A DNA stretch of 64,000 bases, from assembly GCA_045585955.1 (NCBI GenBank), contig JAZMZK010000085.1, forward strand, positions 1-64,000, given 5' to 3'. Under the pieces are notes generated by a model. It worked only from the letters and a program-made list of their open reading frames with translations. It was not told the DNA's origin and ran no database searches. The DNA comes from SIG78 sp045585955. GTDB taxonomy: Bacteria; Verrucomicrobiota; Lentisphaeria; Victivallales; Victivallaceae. Below are positions 52,448 through 62,894 of the stretch, one piece after another. A program made the position numbers and the translations under genes. Numbering within the stretch: the stretch's first letter is position 1; the number at the start of each line of letters is the position of its first letter.

Positions 52448-53731
52448 ATGAAAATATTGCTGTTTTTTTACAATTTGGTTTTGCCGCTGGGGTTTATCTT
52501 TTTTGTGCCGGGATTGCTTTGGAAACTTTGGCGCAGACCCGGATGGAAAAAGACTTTCGGTGAACGCTTTGGCTGTTATAAAAAAGAGCGGAAAATCGAG
52601 CTTGCAGCATATAAAAACGGTATTTGGATACATGCGGTAAGCGTGGGCGAAAGCGTTATAGCTTTGGCTTTGAGCAAAAAATTACGCAATCAATACCCCA
52701 ATTTGCCTATTGTTATTTCCACAGGAACCACCACCGGTCAGGAATTGGTTCGCAAACAGCTGCCGGAGGGGGCTGCTGCCATATTCTGCCCCATGGATTT
52801 TCTCTGGATGGTGAAAAAAGTTTTGCGGATGCTTGAGCCGGAAATGCTGGTGATTTTTGAAACGGAGATTTGGCCCAATCTGATAGTTCAGGCCAAAAAA
52901 CAGGGCGTAAAAACAGCGTTGGTCAATGCCCGGCTTTCGGATCATTCGGCAAAAGGATACAATCGATTCAAATTTTTCTTTGCGCCGCTGTTGGCGAAGT
53001 TTGATGTTATTGCAGCTCAAAGTCAGGGCGATAAGGAGCGTTTTCTGCAAGTGTCGCCCCATGCCAATGTGCAGAATTGCGGCAATTTGAAGTTTGATCA
53101 AAGTGTTCCGGATAATTTGCAAGCCGCGGATTTGGCTGAATACTTTGGTGAGGGCGAATATAAAGTCATTCTGGGCGCCAGCACGCACCCCGGCGAAGAA
53201 GCAGTGATCGGTACAAGCTTCAAAGAGCTTTATCAAGCTAACGATAAGCTCCGGCTGGTGCTGATCCCCCGTCATGCTGAACGAGGCGAAGAAGTTATGC
53301 AAGCTATGGCAAAGCTGGAAATCGGTACTGCCCGCCGCAGTAATGGCGATAAAGTCGGAGAAAAAATCCTCTGTCTGCTGGCAGATACCACCGGCGAGAT
53401 GCTTAAATTTATGAAAGCAGCCGACATCGTGATCATGGGTAAAAGCCTTGCCGGGCACGATGAGGGGCATAACCTTATTGAACCGGCTTTGCTGAAAAAA
53501 GCTATTATTACGGGGAGCGTGTTGCGTAATTTCCGCTTTTTAATGCAGGTGCTTACCGGCAAAAATGCCATTAAAACAGTTTCTGCCGATAGCGAATTAA
53601 CTGGCGTTTTAGCTGAATTGCTCAATAATGACGATTTGCGTAACGAACTTGGCAATAAGGCGTTTGCGGCAATTTCCGAACACTCCGGAGCTACTGAAAA
53701 AACTTTGTCGGCTTTGAGCAAACTTATTTGA
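52448..53731 (+). CDS. waaA: 3-deoxy-D-manno-octulosonic acid (Kdo) transferase
   Basis: 427 residues. It transfers Kdo from CMP-Kdo to lipid A precursor on the inner face of the inner membrane; its presence shows an LPS-type envelope. An N-terminal membrane anchor (LLFFYNLVLPLGFIFFVPGLLWKL) is followed by GERFG, WIHAVSVGESVIALAL, VISTGTTTGQEL, IFETEIWPNLI and NARLSDHSAKGYNRFKFFF. The CMP-Kdo site shows LGASTHPGEEAVI, LVLIPRHAERG and SLAGHDEGHNLIEPALLKKA. Its TGA overlaps the hrpB ATG by one base. Confidence 0.95.
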   Translation: MKILLFFYNLVLPLGFIFFVPGLLWKLWRRPGWKKTFGERFGCYKKERKIELAAYKNGIWIHAVSVGESVIALALSKKLRNQYPNLPIVISTGTTTGQELVRKQLPEGAAAIFCPMDFLWMVKKVLRMLEPEMLVIFETEIWPNLIVQAKKQGVKTALVNARLSDHSAKGYNRFKFFFAPLLAKFDVIAAQSQGDKERFLQVSPHANVQNCGNLKFDQSVPDNLQAADLAEYFGEGEYKVILGASTHPGEEAVIGTSFKELYQANDKLRLVLIPRHAERGEEVMQAMAKLEIGTARRSNGDKVGEKILCLLADTTGEMLKFMKAADIVIMGKSLAGHDEGHNLIEPALLKKAIITGSVLRNFRFLMQVLTGKNAIKTVSADSELTGVLAELLNNDDLRNELGNKAFAAISEHSGATEKTLSALSKLI

Positions 53732-56163
53732 TGAATATACCCGATCTATCCGTATACCCGGTAACGCAGGTTGCCGATAAAGTTCGTCAGGCTCTTGCGG
53801 AACACAAAAAAGCAGTATTAAGTTCGCCTACCGGTTCGGGGAAAAGTACGGTACTGCCGCTGCTGCTCTTAAACGAACCGTGGTTGGCTGGCCGTAAGAT
53901 CATTATGCTGGAACCCCGCCGGATCGCCGCTTACGCTGCTGCCAATCAGTTGTCACACAATCTGGGGTGCGAATTGGGTTCGCTGGTGGGCTACCGCATG
54001 CGGCTTGACCGCAAGGTTTCTGCCTCTACCCGGATCGAAGTTGTTACCGAAGGTATGCTTACAGCACAAATCCAGCATGACCCGCTGCTTGAGGATGTGG
54101 GATTGATCATCTTTGACGAATTCCATGAACGCAGTTTACAATCCGATTTGGCGTTGGCTTTGGCGTTGGATGCTTGCGAAGCGTTGCGGGATGATTTGCG
54201 GATCCTTGCCATGTCGGCAACCATTGACTGCTCTAAAACTTCTGAACTTCTTGACCACGCTCCGGTTATAGAAAGTTTGGGACGCTCTTACCCGGTGGAT
54301 ATAAACTATTTGCCCCGCCGCACAGATATTACTTTAAGCGAAAGTGTTGCTAACACTGTTACACAGGCATACCGTGAAAATTCCGGCAGTATTCTGGCTT
54401 TTCTGCCGGGGGAAGGGGAGATAAGAACTTGCGAAGAGTTGCTGAAAAAGCGTATTGTGTCGCCGGATAGCTACATTGTTCCACTGTATGGCAGATTGGA
54501 TAACGCTTTGCAGCGGAAAGCCATTGAACCGGCTCCGGCGGGTTGCCGCAAGATCGTTTTGGCTACTGCTATTGCCGAAAGCAGCTTGACCATTGACGGC
54601 GTAAATATTGTGGTTGATTGCGGTTTTACCAAACAATCACGCTATAATGTCAATAATGGCTTGTCCCGGCTGGAAACGGTACCTATTTCGCAAGCCGCCG
54701 CCGATCAGCGTTCAGGCCGGGCAGGGCGGACTGCTCCCGGAGTGGCGTATCGCTTGTGGAGCGAAATAGAGCACAGCAAGCGTGAACTGCTCCGCCCGGG
54801 AGAAATAAGTTACAGCGATTTGACCCAGCTGGTGTTGGAGTTGGCGGCATGGGGGGTAAATGAGCCTGATAAGCTTAAATTCATGGAAAGACCGCCGGAA
54901 AGTTCGTGGCAGTCGGCAAAAAAATATTTGCAGAGCATAAATGCTCTTGACCGCAATGGTTGTATAACAGCTCATGGTAAAACGATCCATAAGTGTTCGT
55001 TGAGTATCCGCACCAGCCATTTGGCGGCAACAGCGATCAAACTTAAGATGGCAAAAACCGGCATAAAACTGGCGGCATTGCTGGATGCTGTGGATATGCG
55101 GCGTAATTCATACACCAATATAAGTGATATGTTGAGTGTTACAGATAGCGACAAAAGGTTTTTTCAAGCTGAACAGCTCGCTTTGCAAGTTGCCCGGCGT
55201 TTGAATACTGAATATTGTGATAACGCCCAACTCTCTGTCGGCGCGTTGCTGGCGATTGCTTTCCCGGAACGGGTGGCACGGCGGCGGGGCAACTTGGGCG
55301 AGCTTAAATACCTGCTTGCCAGTGGTAAAGCTGCTGAATTCCGGGAAATGGTCAATGTTGCCGGTAATGAATTCATTGTGGCTTTAGAGTTGGACGACCG
55401 CCCGGAAAATGCTCTTATCCAACTGGCAACCGGCGTGGAACTCTGGGAGCTGGAAGAATATTTGCCGGAGCGATTCAAAACGGAAGTCCAGCTGAAAATC
55501 GACTCAGCTGAATTGACGATCGAGTGCAACTCTTTGCGTAAATTCGGTGCATTGGTATTGAACAAAGTTCGCTGTGTCGCCCCGGAACGCAGCGATCTGG
55601 CTCATGCTTTGGCGGAAACAGTTCGCCGCAACGGTTTAAGTATGCTGCGTATGCCGGAAAGTGTAAAAAAGCTGCAAAGCAAGTTGGAGTTTATCCATAA
55701 ATACGGTTGCAGCAACGATTTGCCGCTGTTGAGTGATGAGTATATCCTTGAGCATATCGAAGAATTGTTTTACAGCTTTCTGCCGGAAAAGTTCAGCAAA
55801 AATATGTTGAAAAATATTGATTGGCACAATGCGGTTTACTCACTTCTTGACTATCGGCAGCAGCAGGAACTTGCCCGGCTGCTCCCCGCAACTCTCCGGC
55901 TGGAAAATAACCGGGAGTTCAAAGTGGATTATACCACTGAACCGCCAATTCTTGCCGGTAAATTACAGCACTTTTTCGGCGTAAGAAAACACCCCGCACT
56001 GCTCAATGGCAAAGTCAAACTTACTATAACTTTGTTAAGTCCGGCCGGGCGCCCGGTGCAGACCACATCCGACATCGGCAACTTTTGGACAGGCTCTTAC
56101 AAACTTGTCCGCAACGAGCTTAAAGGTCGATACCCCAAGCATGACTGGCCGGAAAATCCTTGA
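53731..56163 (+). CDS. hrpB: ATP-dependent RNA helicase HrpB
   Basis: 810 residues, standard length. DEAH-type helicase core: motif I LSSPTGSGKSTVLPL, Ia LEPRRIAAYAAANQL, II LIIFDEFHERSLQSDLAL (DEFH in place of DEAH), III MSATI, and VI QRSGRAGRTAPGVAYRLW. The C-terminal HrpB domain follows, ending in the usual SPAGRPVQTTSDIGNFW...RYPKHDWPENP. RNA target and process are unknown in most bacteria. ATG 53731 overlaps the waaA stop; a TTG lies one codon before. Last gene of the tolC-to-hrpB run. Confidence 0.96.
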   Translation: MNIPDLSVYPVTQVADKVRQALAEHKKAVLSSPTGSGKSTVLPLLLLNEPWLAGRKIIMLEPRRIAAYAAANQLSHNLGCELGSLVGYRMRLDRKVSASTRIEVVTEGMLTAQIQHDPLLEDVGLIIFDEFHERSLQSDLALALALDACEALRDDLRILAMSATIDCSKTSELLDHAPVIESLGRSYPVDINYLPRRTDITLSESVANTVTQAYRENSGSILAFLPGEGEIRTCEELLKKRIVSPDSYIVPLYGRLDNALQRKAIEPAPAGCRKIVLATAIAESSLTIDGVNIVVDCGFTKQSRYNVNNGLSRLETVPISQAAADQRSGRAGRTAPGVAYRLWSEIEHSKRELLRPGEISYSDLTQLVLELAAWGVNEPDKLKFMERPPESSWQSAKKYLQSINALDRNGCITAHGKTIHKCSLSIRTSHLAATAIKLKMAKTGIKLAALLDAVDMRRNSYTNISDMLSVTDSDKRFFQAEQLALQVARRLNTEYCDNAQLSVGALLAIAFPERVARRRGNLGELKYLLASGKAAEFREMVNVAGNEFIVALELDDRPENALIQLATGVELWELEEYLPERFKTEVQLKIDSAELTIECNSLRKFGALVLNKVRCVAPERSDLAHALAETVRRNGLSMLRMPESVKKLQSKLEFIHKYGCSNDLPLLSDEYILEHIEELFYSFLPEKFSKNMLKNIDWHNAVYSLLDYRQQQELARLLPATLRLENNREFKVDYTTEPPILAGKLQHFFGVRKHPALLNGKVKLTITLLSPAGRPVQTTSDIGNFWTGSYKLVRNELKGRYPKHDWPENP

Positions 56164-56204
56164 AGGTCGATTGTGGGCTGCCGGGCAAACATATTATTTT
56201 ATTG

Positions 56205-56250
56205 AAAAAAATCCGCCGGATCTGTTGTTTTATTTCCGGCGGATTTTTTT
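56205..56250. terminator. Bidirectional terminator between hrpB and the GH16 gene
   Basis: 16-bp perfect stem AAAAAAATCCGCCGGA / TCCGGCGGATTTTTTT (56205-56220 and 56235-56250), 5' A-run and 3' T-run, serving the two convergent genes. Confidence 0.95.
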
Positions 56251-56255
56251 ATATT

Positions 56256-59200
56256 TCAGAGTTTTATAAACTCTATAACATTCGGGCACATTTCGTTGCC
56301 CCCCAGCGGCATAATGGTCAGTTTGACTTTGCCTGCGGGGAGGTGGATGTTTTCCAGAACTGTTTCTGTATCGCCCTCTTTGCACTGGAAAGTACCGGCG
56401 ATTTTATTGTTGACAAACAGCACCAGCTGCATATCGGGGTAAAAGTTGGTGCCCCGGGTTATATCCCGGACTTTGTTCCGCTTGAGAACAGCTTTGTATT
56501 TACCGGCATTTTTTACATCTACTGTATAACGCAGCCAGCTGCCGTCTTGAACAATATAGACGCGTTTGCGGTTGAACTCTCTGCTGCTTGCGGCATTGAA
56601 ATTACTCACATTTCTACCGCCTTCATCAAATTCCACAGCTTTGATGGTGCCGGGGATGACGGCAGCTTTGCTCTTGTAAGGCGTGCTTTCTTTGTCGATG
56701 GCAAGAATGTGCATGGGCGGGGTGATGGCGATTTTCCCGGCGGCATCCTGTGTTGCCAGCTGGAAAGAATGAGCATAGCCATCCAATCGGGGGGCAGCGG
56801 TACTTTTGCCTGCTCTGCCCCAGGCACACATATCGTAACGCTCTTGAGTCAGCGGCAAATCAAAGTTATAGGGAGCCTTGTTTTTATAATCAACCAGATA
56901 CCCGTTGTCAAAGAGATATACTCCGGTAATGGGGCTTTTGCTCTTGGCAGCGGGTTTGACATCGGCGGCAAATTTCAGAATCGTACCGGTTTTGACTATA
57001 TCGTCTGCCGGACGGCTCTTCCACGCCAGTTGGGGCAGGTCATCTTGCGGATAAGCGTAAACTCTTACATAATCCACCAGATATTCTTCCACAAAGGGTG
57101 CTTTGGCTTTGCCGCCGGAGTTACCGCACTGACCGCTGATGATCACCCGGTTGGGCGAGGTGGGGAATGCGTGGTGCATGGCATCGTAAGTCAAGCTCTG
57201 CCACGGACTGTGGGAGGCGCTGGATTTGACCAGCTTGCCGTTGAGGTAGATGGAAACTTCAAAGGGTGTCCACTTGCAGCCGATCACATAAAAGTCATCC
57301 AGACTCCCCGGCAGGGTGAAGGTGTAGCCGTAACTCTTGATTTTTTTGCCCATAAAGGCATGGTAGTTATTGGCGATCATCCGGTCGGCACGGCGGGTGG
57401 CGTAGTCTTCAAACACATCCATTTCGCAGCCGCCGGCAGTGGTCATGGAGCCGCCGTTGGCAAGCAGCCAGAAAGCAGCCCACCAGCCGGGGTGTTGAGT
57501 AAAACGCACTTTGGCTTCAAAATAGCCGAACTGGAACATCTGACGGCTGCGGATGCCCACAGTGCGTGGGCGTTTTTCGCCGGGTTTCATTTCGCAGCGC
57601 AGCCGGAGCAAACCATCTTTCAGCACCAGATATTCCGGTTTGGCACTTTTTGTCCAGCTGGGGATGAACCACTTGTTGACCAAATCGACTTTCTCGCCAT
57701 CAAACTCATCGTTCCAAACCATCTTCCAACCGGCTTTCAGCGGGTCGAATTCCGGGGCAATATCAAGTTTGAACGGTACATTGCTGCTTTTGGTTTCCGG
57801 AGAAGCAAAGCCGAAAAAGTAATTGTCAATGGTAAGTTTGGAGTCTTTGCCAATGCTACTGATGGCGAATTTGAGCTGGCTTTTTTCTTTGACCGGAATA
57901 TTGGCTGTCATGGATCTGACTTTGCTGTCGCCCAAACTGGTCAGTGTGCAGTTCACTGCATCGCTTTTGCTTGCCACGATCAAATCTCCGGGCAATGCAG
58001 TGGCGGGTAGAGCGATACTTTTGAGAATTTTATTGTTGTAACAAAGAGCCAGCTGCCAGTTTTTGCCGTCGGGAGTGAGAACAGCTGCGGTATTGCCCAG
58101 TTTGAATTCAGCTTTTTTGCCTTTGAAAGTCTGCACTCTGACTCCGGCTGCCAGATAAATATCGCTACCCGCGGGAGGAAGATTGCCGGTTTGTTTGCTT
58201 AAAGTGACAGTCCCGGCAGAATAAACTGCCTGATTGGATTTGGTCAGCCAGCCGGGGGAAACTATGTCGTTGATGATAACGGGGCTGCTGGGGCGGTCGG
58301 CAGAGCTTTCGTAATCATCTTTTTCCAGCGTGCGGGTGATCGCCATAGAGCTGGCAAGTCCACGCAGGTCGTTGGCTCCGCCAATACAGAGATGTGCATT
58401 TTTGCCGCTGCCGCTTTGGAACTTGACCGCCAGAATGTTTTTACCTTTTTTTAATGGAACCGTTACCAGATAGTTGTTGAAGTGCGGCGGATTGCCCACA
58501 GCGTTGCCGCTTTTAAGCGTATCCAGCACCTTTTTGCCGTTGACATAGAAGGCAAAAAAGTAATCAGCACCTACGCCGAAAGTGTGATTTTCGGCCGCAG
58601 ATACATTCATTTCTGCAAACGCCCATCCGGTATTGCGCAGTTGGCGTTTGGGGAAAAATCCGGAAAAATCCAGCGTGTTCCGCGATCCGGTAATGAGTGA
58701 GCGTTGACCGGATACATTGCCGAGTTTTGCGGGCACAGCATTAGTTTTTACAGCCAGATCCGCTGCGACCGGGGCAAAGAGCTGCCACTCCCGGGGGAAG
58801 GGGGCAGAACCGGCAATGTCGCTTACATCGCTGCTTATAGCGATATTGCGGACAAAAAGCTCCGAACCTTTAGCTCCAGAAAGGGTAATGGTGATTTTTT
58901 TGGTTTCGCCTTTGGAGTTATTGATTACTTTGATTTTCAGCAGAACTTTTTTCCAATCCGGGGATAACGTAAAAAATCCGCCCTTATTGGTCTGCCCCCG
59001 GTGATTACCCTTGGCATCCCGCAGCTGCAACCCAAAAGATCCGGTGCCTTTGCCTTTTACTTCGGCTGAAATAACTATCTCATCACCGGCAGCAGCTTCA
59101 AAGTAACGGTTGCAGTGCAAACCGAACCCGCTTTTGCCTTTAACATTAAATACATGCAGCACTTTGCCGCTTTTTTCTGTAAGCAGTTCCCACTGGGCAA

Positions 59201-59354
59201 GTGGCTGATAACCTTTCCAGGTATTGAGTTTCCAGTAGGATGGCAATCCGGTTTTTTTCTCAACTTTAGCAAAAGAACCGTTGACATCCAAGGTTGCCCC
59301 CGGACAGAAAGACAGGGCCAATGCTGCACACAATGCTGATAAAAGTTTTTTCAT
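56256..59354 (-). CDS. Secreted GH16 family glycoside hydrolase with carbohydrate-binding modules
   Basis: 1032 residues. Signal peptide MKKLLSALCAALALSFCPGA; N-terminal CBM4/9-like domain to about 170; beta-sandwich linker regions to about 550; GH16 domain about 560-790 with MVWNDEFDG at its start and the catalytic motif E644-M-D646-V-F-E649 (nucleophile E644, acid/base E649). The C-terminal part (about 890-1032) is CBM6-like, with SWLRYTVDVKNAGKYKAVLKR and LPAGKVKLTIMPLGG. The extra residue in ExDxxE is the form seen in laminarinase, agarase and carrageenase groups, so the substrate is a beta-1,3- or beta-1,4-glucan or galactan. GGAGAGG precedes ATG 59354. It lies 18 nt after the 1154-residue gene. 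Confidence 0.9.
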   Translation of the reverse strand: MKKLLSALCAALALSFCPGATLDVNGSFAKVEKKTGLPSYWKLNTWKGYQPLAQWELLTEKSGKVLHVFNVKGKSGFGLHCNRYFEAAAGDEIVISAEVKGKGTGSFGLQLRDAKGNHRGQTNKGGFFTLSPDWKKVLLKIKVINNSKGETKKITITLSGAKGSELFVRNIAISSDVSDIAGSAPFPREWQLFAPVAADLAVKTNAVPAKLGNVSGQRSLITGSRNTLDFSGFFPKRQLRNTGWAFAEMNVSAAENHTFGVGADYFFAFYVNGKKVLDTLKSGNAVGNPPHFNNYLVTVPLKKGKNILAVKFQSGSGKNAHLCIGGANDLRGLASSMAITRTLEKDDYESSADRPSSPVIINDIVSPGWLTKSNQAVYSAGTVTLSKQTGNLPPAGSDIYLAAGVRVQTFKGKKAEFKLGNTAAVLTPDGKNWQLALCYNNKILKSIALPATALPGDLIVASKSDAVNCTLTSLGDSKVRSMTANIPVKEKSQLKFAISSIGKDSKLTIDNYFFGFASPETKSSNVPFKLDIAPEFDPLKAGWKMVWNDEFDGEKVDLVNKWFIPSWTKSAKPEYLVLKDGLLRLRCEMKPGEKRPRTVGIRSRQMFQFGYFEAKVRFTQHPGWWAAFWLLANGGSMTTAGGCEMDVFEDYATRRADRMIANNYHAFMGKKIKSYGYTFTLPGSLDDFYVIGCKWTPFEVSIYLNGKLVKSSASHSPWQSLTYDAMHHAFPTSPNRVIISGQCGNSGGKAKAPFVEEYLVDYVRVYAYPQDDLPQLAWKSRPADDIVKTGTILKFAADVKPAAKSKSPITGVYLFDNGYLVDYKNKAPYNFDLPLTQERYDMCAWGRAGKSTAAPRLDGYAHSFQLATQDAAGKIAITPPMHILAIDKESTPYKSKAAVIPGTIKAVEFDEGGRNVSNFNAASSREFNRKRVYIVQDGSWLRYTVDVKNAGKYKAVLKRNKVRDITRGTNFYPDMQLVLFVNNKIAGTFQCKEGDTETVLENIHLPAGKVKLTIMPLGGNEMCPNVIEFIKL

Positions 59355-59372
59355 AACCTCTCCTTGATTTGA

Positions 59373-62300
59373 TTATTCCACATAAACTATCATATATCCG
59401 CTTAAAGTACTGCCGGGAATCACCACTTTGGCAAATTCGCCCTTGCGTTCAAGCTTCAAGGCTTTTCTGCCGGGGAAATCCGGCGATACTGCATAGGCAG
59501 TTTTACCGGGGTGCTTTACAGTGAAACTCATGGTTTCTTTGATGGGCTCAAAAATGTTTTTGGGCGGTACCGACGGCACGATGTCGCCTTTTTTATAATT
59601 GGATTTTGTGGCATTAAGGAAGTGTGCCGCCAAACTCTTGTTCTTAACTGTGTAAAGCGAAGTTATAACTTGTTCCGGAACATTTTCAGTCTGCCAGACA
59701 AAGTGATCGGCTGCAACCTGCCGGATGATCTGCATTACCAGATCGTCATTTTCTCTGCTGTAAGCAAATTTGAACGGTTTTTTGCTGGTTACTTCGTATG
59801 CCGCCGAGCGGTTGCCGAAAGCTGCCGGCGAAAAATAGACTTTGCCTTTACCCAATTTGTGACAGAGCAAGCCGGGGACAGTTTTTTTATTGGCCAGCAC
59901 CAGCTCCCAAATCACCTGAAGTTTCGGTGAATATTTGTACTGCACATAATAGCCGCCGCCATTGAAAATGGTTTTGCCGTCAGCTTTGCTGCGGACAAAA
60001 GAAAATTTGCTGCTGGAACTTTTGCTGTATTGCGAGTTATCCAACAGATATTTGCCTACCGGCCACGCTTTATGTTTTTGTGCGATCTCATTATAAAATC
60101 CGGCAAAGTTCGATAAATAGACCGTTCCGCCATTTTCCACAAACTTGCGGATAAGTTTAACATCGCTTTCACGCATGGCAGTAGCGTTGTTGACAAACAA
60201 TACCTTATATTTGCCGAGTATTTCAGGAGTCAAACCTTCTTCAAAAATGAATTCGTGGGGAATGTGCTTGAGGTTCATAACCTGCGAAAAACCCATCACA
60301 TCCGGTTCGGCAGAGGCACTTTTGTTGCAGTCGCGGCTGTAATTGGAAAAGAGCATGGCGATTTGGGCTGCACTCCGGCTGGCAGTTTTATCCATATTCC
60401 CGGCAGCTGTATCAAACAACCGGTAGTTGGGTTTGCCTTCGGGACAATGTACCCCGCTCATCTCCCAGGTGGTTTGGGCGTTGAGGTTGTTCATTGCCCA
60501 GCCGAAATACATTATATCCCAGTTCAGCGAATCGCTGTAAACTAAGCCGAATACCGGCAGTCCGTAAACATTTTTATACATGTTTTTCATTTTCCGGAAA
60601 CAAGCCACGCTGCGGTAACTGGCAAAGATGTTGCGGCTCATTATTTCCGTACCCACAAAATCCCATGCCCGGGCAAACTGTTCCATGCTGCTGCCCATGC
60701 CTTTGCTGGCGTAATAAGAATACATACCGTAATGGGTGGTGTAACCGATAAAGACCAGATCGGGTTTGACCGATTTTATTTCGTTGCGTAATGCCACCCA
60801 GAAATCTCCGATGGCTTTCATCCGCCACGCTATCCAGGTACGCCACAAAGCTGAACTTTCGTTAAACATATGCTTGTTGGTTTCGTCAGCGGGGAGCACC
60901 CAGTTGGTATCCTGCGTGAATTTGATGCGGCACCAGGCACAGCCGCAGAAGTTTTTGCCGTGAAAACTCACTTCATCGACCATAAGCCCGTCAATATTGG
61001 TAGCTTTTATGTGCCGCAGGACTGAATCAAAAAATACTCTGCGGGTAACCGGATTGCTGGGGCAGATACCCCGGGCAGGCAGAGCTGCATCGACCGTGTA
61101 TTGCAGTTGATCCATTCTTTCGGTCATTACCCGGAAGCCGCTGTCGCACTGCCACAAAAGCGAAAAATCCCAGTGGTCGATAAACTTCATATTGTGTTTA
61201 TGCCCTTCGGCAACGATCCGGGCAACCATTTTTTCCACCCGGTCAATGTGATGCGGATAGGTGTGGCGGGAAAGCAATCCGTTGATGATCACGGCATCTA
61301 TCTTATCCTTTTTCAATTCCAAAATACGCCGTTCAACGGCTCCGGGTGCGGCAAATTCAGCAAAGGACCCGTTGTTGCTGGTGCCCCAGCTGCCCAGCAT
61401 AGCGCCGTACCGCCAGTCTTTGCCGGGTTGAAACTTGGCGTGACTGGTAGGATAGGTGAGCGCTTTGCGTTTACCTGTCATCTCCTTGCCGGGCACGGGC
61501 AGGGGATAACTTGCGATATTTACATTATAGCGTGGTTCGGTAAGGTAGTGCCCGCTCTGGAACATTACTGCCGGGTGCGGCCCTTTATGACTGACCCAGA
61601 ACCCCCGGCGGAAGGAGAAATCTTCGGCAGAAGCCTGTAAAAGCTGATCGTTGACCGTCGAAATCTGCCAATCGCCGGAAAAGGTGATGGCAGCTTCGCC
61701 GTTTTCGATCCAGCAGGGTATGGAAATGGTAGTAACGGTATTGGGGTTGGCTTTAAGATTTTTGATAAATTCTTTGCCGTTTATGGCTATATTCATAGCG
61801 TTTACCGGTTTATCATAAGCTGGTACCAGAAAACTTATCAGGTGCATGCCGCTGCGGAGGCGGCTCATGGTGAATGTTGCAGGTTTATCCGATTTAGCCG
61901 CACTGTAAACAGCTCCAGTGGGGTGCTTGCTTATTACGGTTATATTACTTGCATCTTCCCATCCGGCTTTGCGGGCTCCGTTGTACTCCATAGTACCGAT
62001 ATTGGTGTAGATCTCGCCGGGATTTTCAGCTGCCACACTGTACTGGCGATCAGGTTTGAGTTCCGAAAAATAACTGTAACGGCGGACGGCGTGGCGCCGG
62101 TCGTAATCAGCAGCAGTGCCTTCATATATCTGCATCTTGCCGGTGTTGGAGCCGCCGTAAAATCTGGGGGCGTACCCCAGAATGATATGCAGTTCTCTGC
62201 CCTGCTTCTGGAATCCCCACAAACTCAATATACCGTTGGGCGGATAATCGCTGTAAAAATCGTTGACCCCTTCCGGACTGCAGTCGATGACAATTTTCTT

Positions 62301-62837
62301 TTTGCCGTCTGGGGATTCCAAGGCGATCTGCCGGATTGAGAGAGCGTGTTGGATGCCGGTTTTAAGTATGTTGCCGTCTTTCGGATTTTCCGGCATTACG
62401 CCTGAAATATGCTGGGCGCGGGATACCCTGTCGCAGACCGCAGTGTATTTCCAGTTGGCAAAGTCTGCATAGTTGAATTTTACGGTATAGGTTTTAGCTT
62501 TGCCATTTGCCCCCGGCGTGTATGCCGGAACGAAGAGCTGAAAAGATATTTCAACTTCCTTACCGCCATCTTTTACGGCAATTTCCCGCCGGTAAGCAAG
62601 CTGGTTCTTTTCGCCGAAGTGATTTATTACATCGTGTTTGCCGATTTTTTCATTGCGTTTTTCTGAACCGGCAAAACCGTTTTGCTCCAGATAGTTGAAT
62701 TTTTCGCCGATCACTAACGGTTTACCTCTCCAGGAGATTTGCAAATCTTCCTGATTGGTTACAGTAAATGGCGTATTGGCTGACAATGACCAACCGGCAA
62801 GCATTGCTGAAAATAATCCGACAGAAAATTTTTTCAT
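59373..62837 (-). CDS. Large secreted putative glycosidase (TIM barrel plus GATase-like domain)
   Basis: 1154 residues. Signal peptide MKKFSVGLFSAMLAGWSLSA; N-terminal beta-sandwich domains to about 450; a TIM-barrel region (about 480-790) with VIINGLLSRHTYPHHIDRVEK, MKFIDHWDFSLLWQ, NIDGLMVDEVSFHGKNFCG and CGCAWCRIKF, a metal- or disulfide-type Cys cluster; then a Rossmann-like domain (LGKYKVLFVNNATAMRESDV and FVENGGTVYLSNFAG), as in the beta-galactosidase trimerisation fold. It resembles GH42-like proteins of PVC bacteria. The Asp-Glu pair in VDEVS is a candidate catalytic site. No named family. Confidence 0.75.
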   Translation of the reverse strand: MKKFSVGLFSAMLAGWSLSANTPFTVTNQEDLQISWRGKPLVIGEKFNYLEQNGFAGSEKRNEKIGKHDVINHFGEKNQLAYRREIAVKDGGKEVEISFQLFVPAYTPGANGKAKTYTVKFNYADFANWKYTAVCDRVSRAQHISGVMPENPKDGNILKTGIQHALSIRQIALESPDGKKKIVIDCSPEGVNDFYSDYPPNGILSLWGFQKQGRELHIILGYAPRFYGGSNTGKMQIYEGTAADYDRRHAVRRYSYFSELKPDRQYSVAAENPGEIYTNIGTMEYNGARKAGWEDASNITVISKHPTGAVYSAAKSDKPATFTMSRLRSGMHLISFLVPAYDKPVNAMNIAINGKEFIKNLKANPNTVTTISIPCWIENGEAAITFSGDWQISTVNDQLLQASAEDFSFRRGFWVSHKGPHPAVMFQSGHYLTEPRYNVNIASYPLPVPGKEMTGKRKALTYPTSHAKFQPGKDWRYGAMLGSWGTSNNGSFAEFAAPGAVERRILELKKDKIDAVIINGLLSRHTYPHHIDRVEKMVARIVAEGHKHNMKFIDHWDFSLLWQCDSGFRVMTERMDQLQYTVDAALPARGICPSNPVTRRVFFDSVLRHIKATNIDGLMVDEVSFHGKNFCGCAWCRIKFTQDTNWVLPADETNKHMFNESSALWRTWIAWRMKAIGDFWVALRNEIKSVKPDLVFIGYTTHYGMYSYYASKGMGSSMEQFARAWDFVGTEIMSRNIFASYRSVACFRKMKNMYKNVYGLPVFGLVYSDSLNWDIMYFGWAMNNLNAQTTWEMSGVHCPEGKPNYRLFDTAAGNMDKTASRSAAQIAMLFSNYSRDCNKSASAEPDVMGFSQVMNLKHIPHEFIFEEGLTPEILGKYKVLFVNNATAMRESDVKLIRKFVENGGTVYLSNFAGFYNEIAQKHKAWPVGKYLLDNSQYSKSSSSKFSFVRSKADGKTIFNGGGYYVQYKYSPKLQVIWELVLANKKTVPGLLCHKLGKGKVYFSPAAFGNRSAAYEVTSKKPFKFAYSRENDDLVMQIIRQVAADHFVWQTENVPEQVITSLYTVKNKSLAAHFLNATKSNYKKGDIVPSVPPKNIFEPIKETMSFTVKHPGKTAYAVSPDFPGRKALKLERKGEFAKVVIPGSTLSGYMIVYVE

Positions 62838-62894
62838 CTTGATTTTATCCTGACTTTTTTTTGTTTTTTACTGGTATTGATCATACATGGGAGT

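Noticed and set aside
56160..58010. 616-residue plus-strand open frame overlapping the hrpB stop
   Set aside because: Antisense to the GH16 gene, crosses the terminator hairpin and has no family features.
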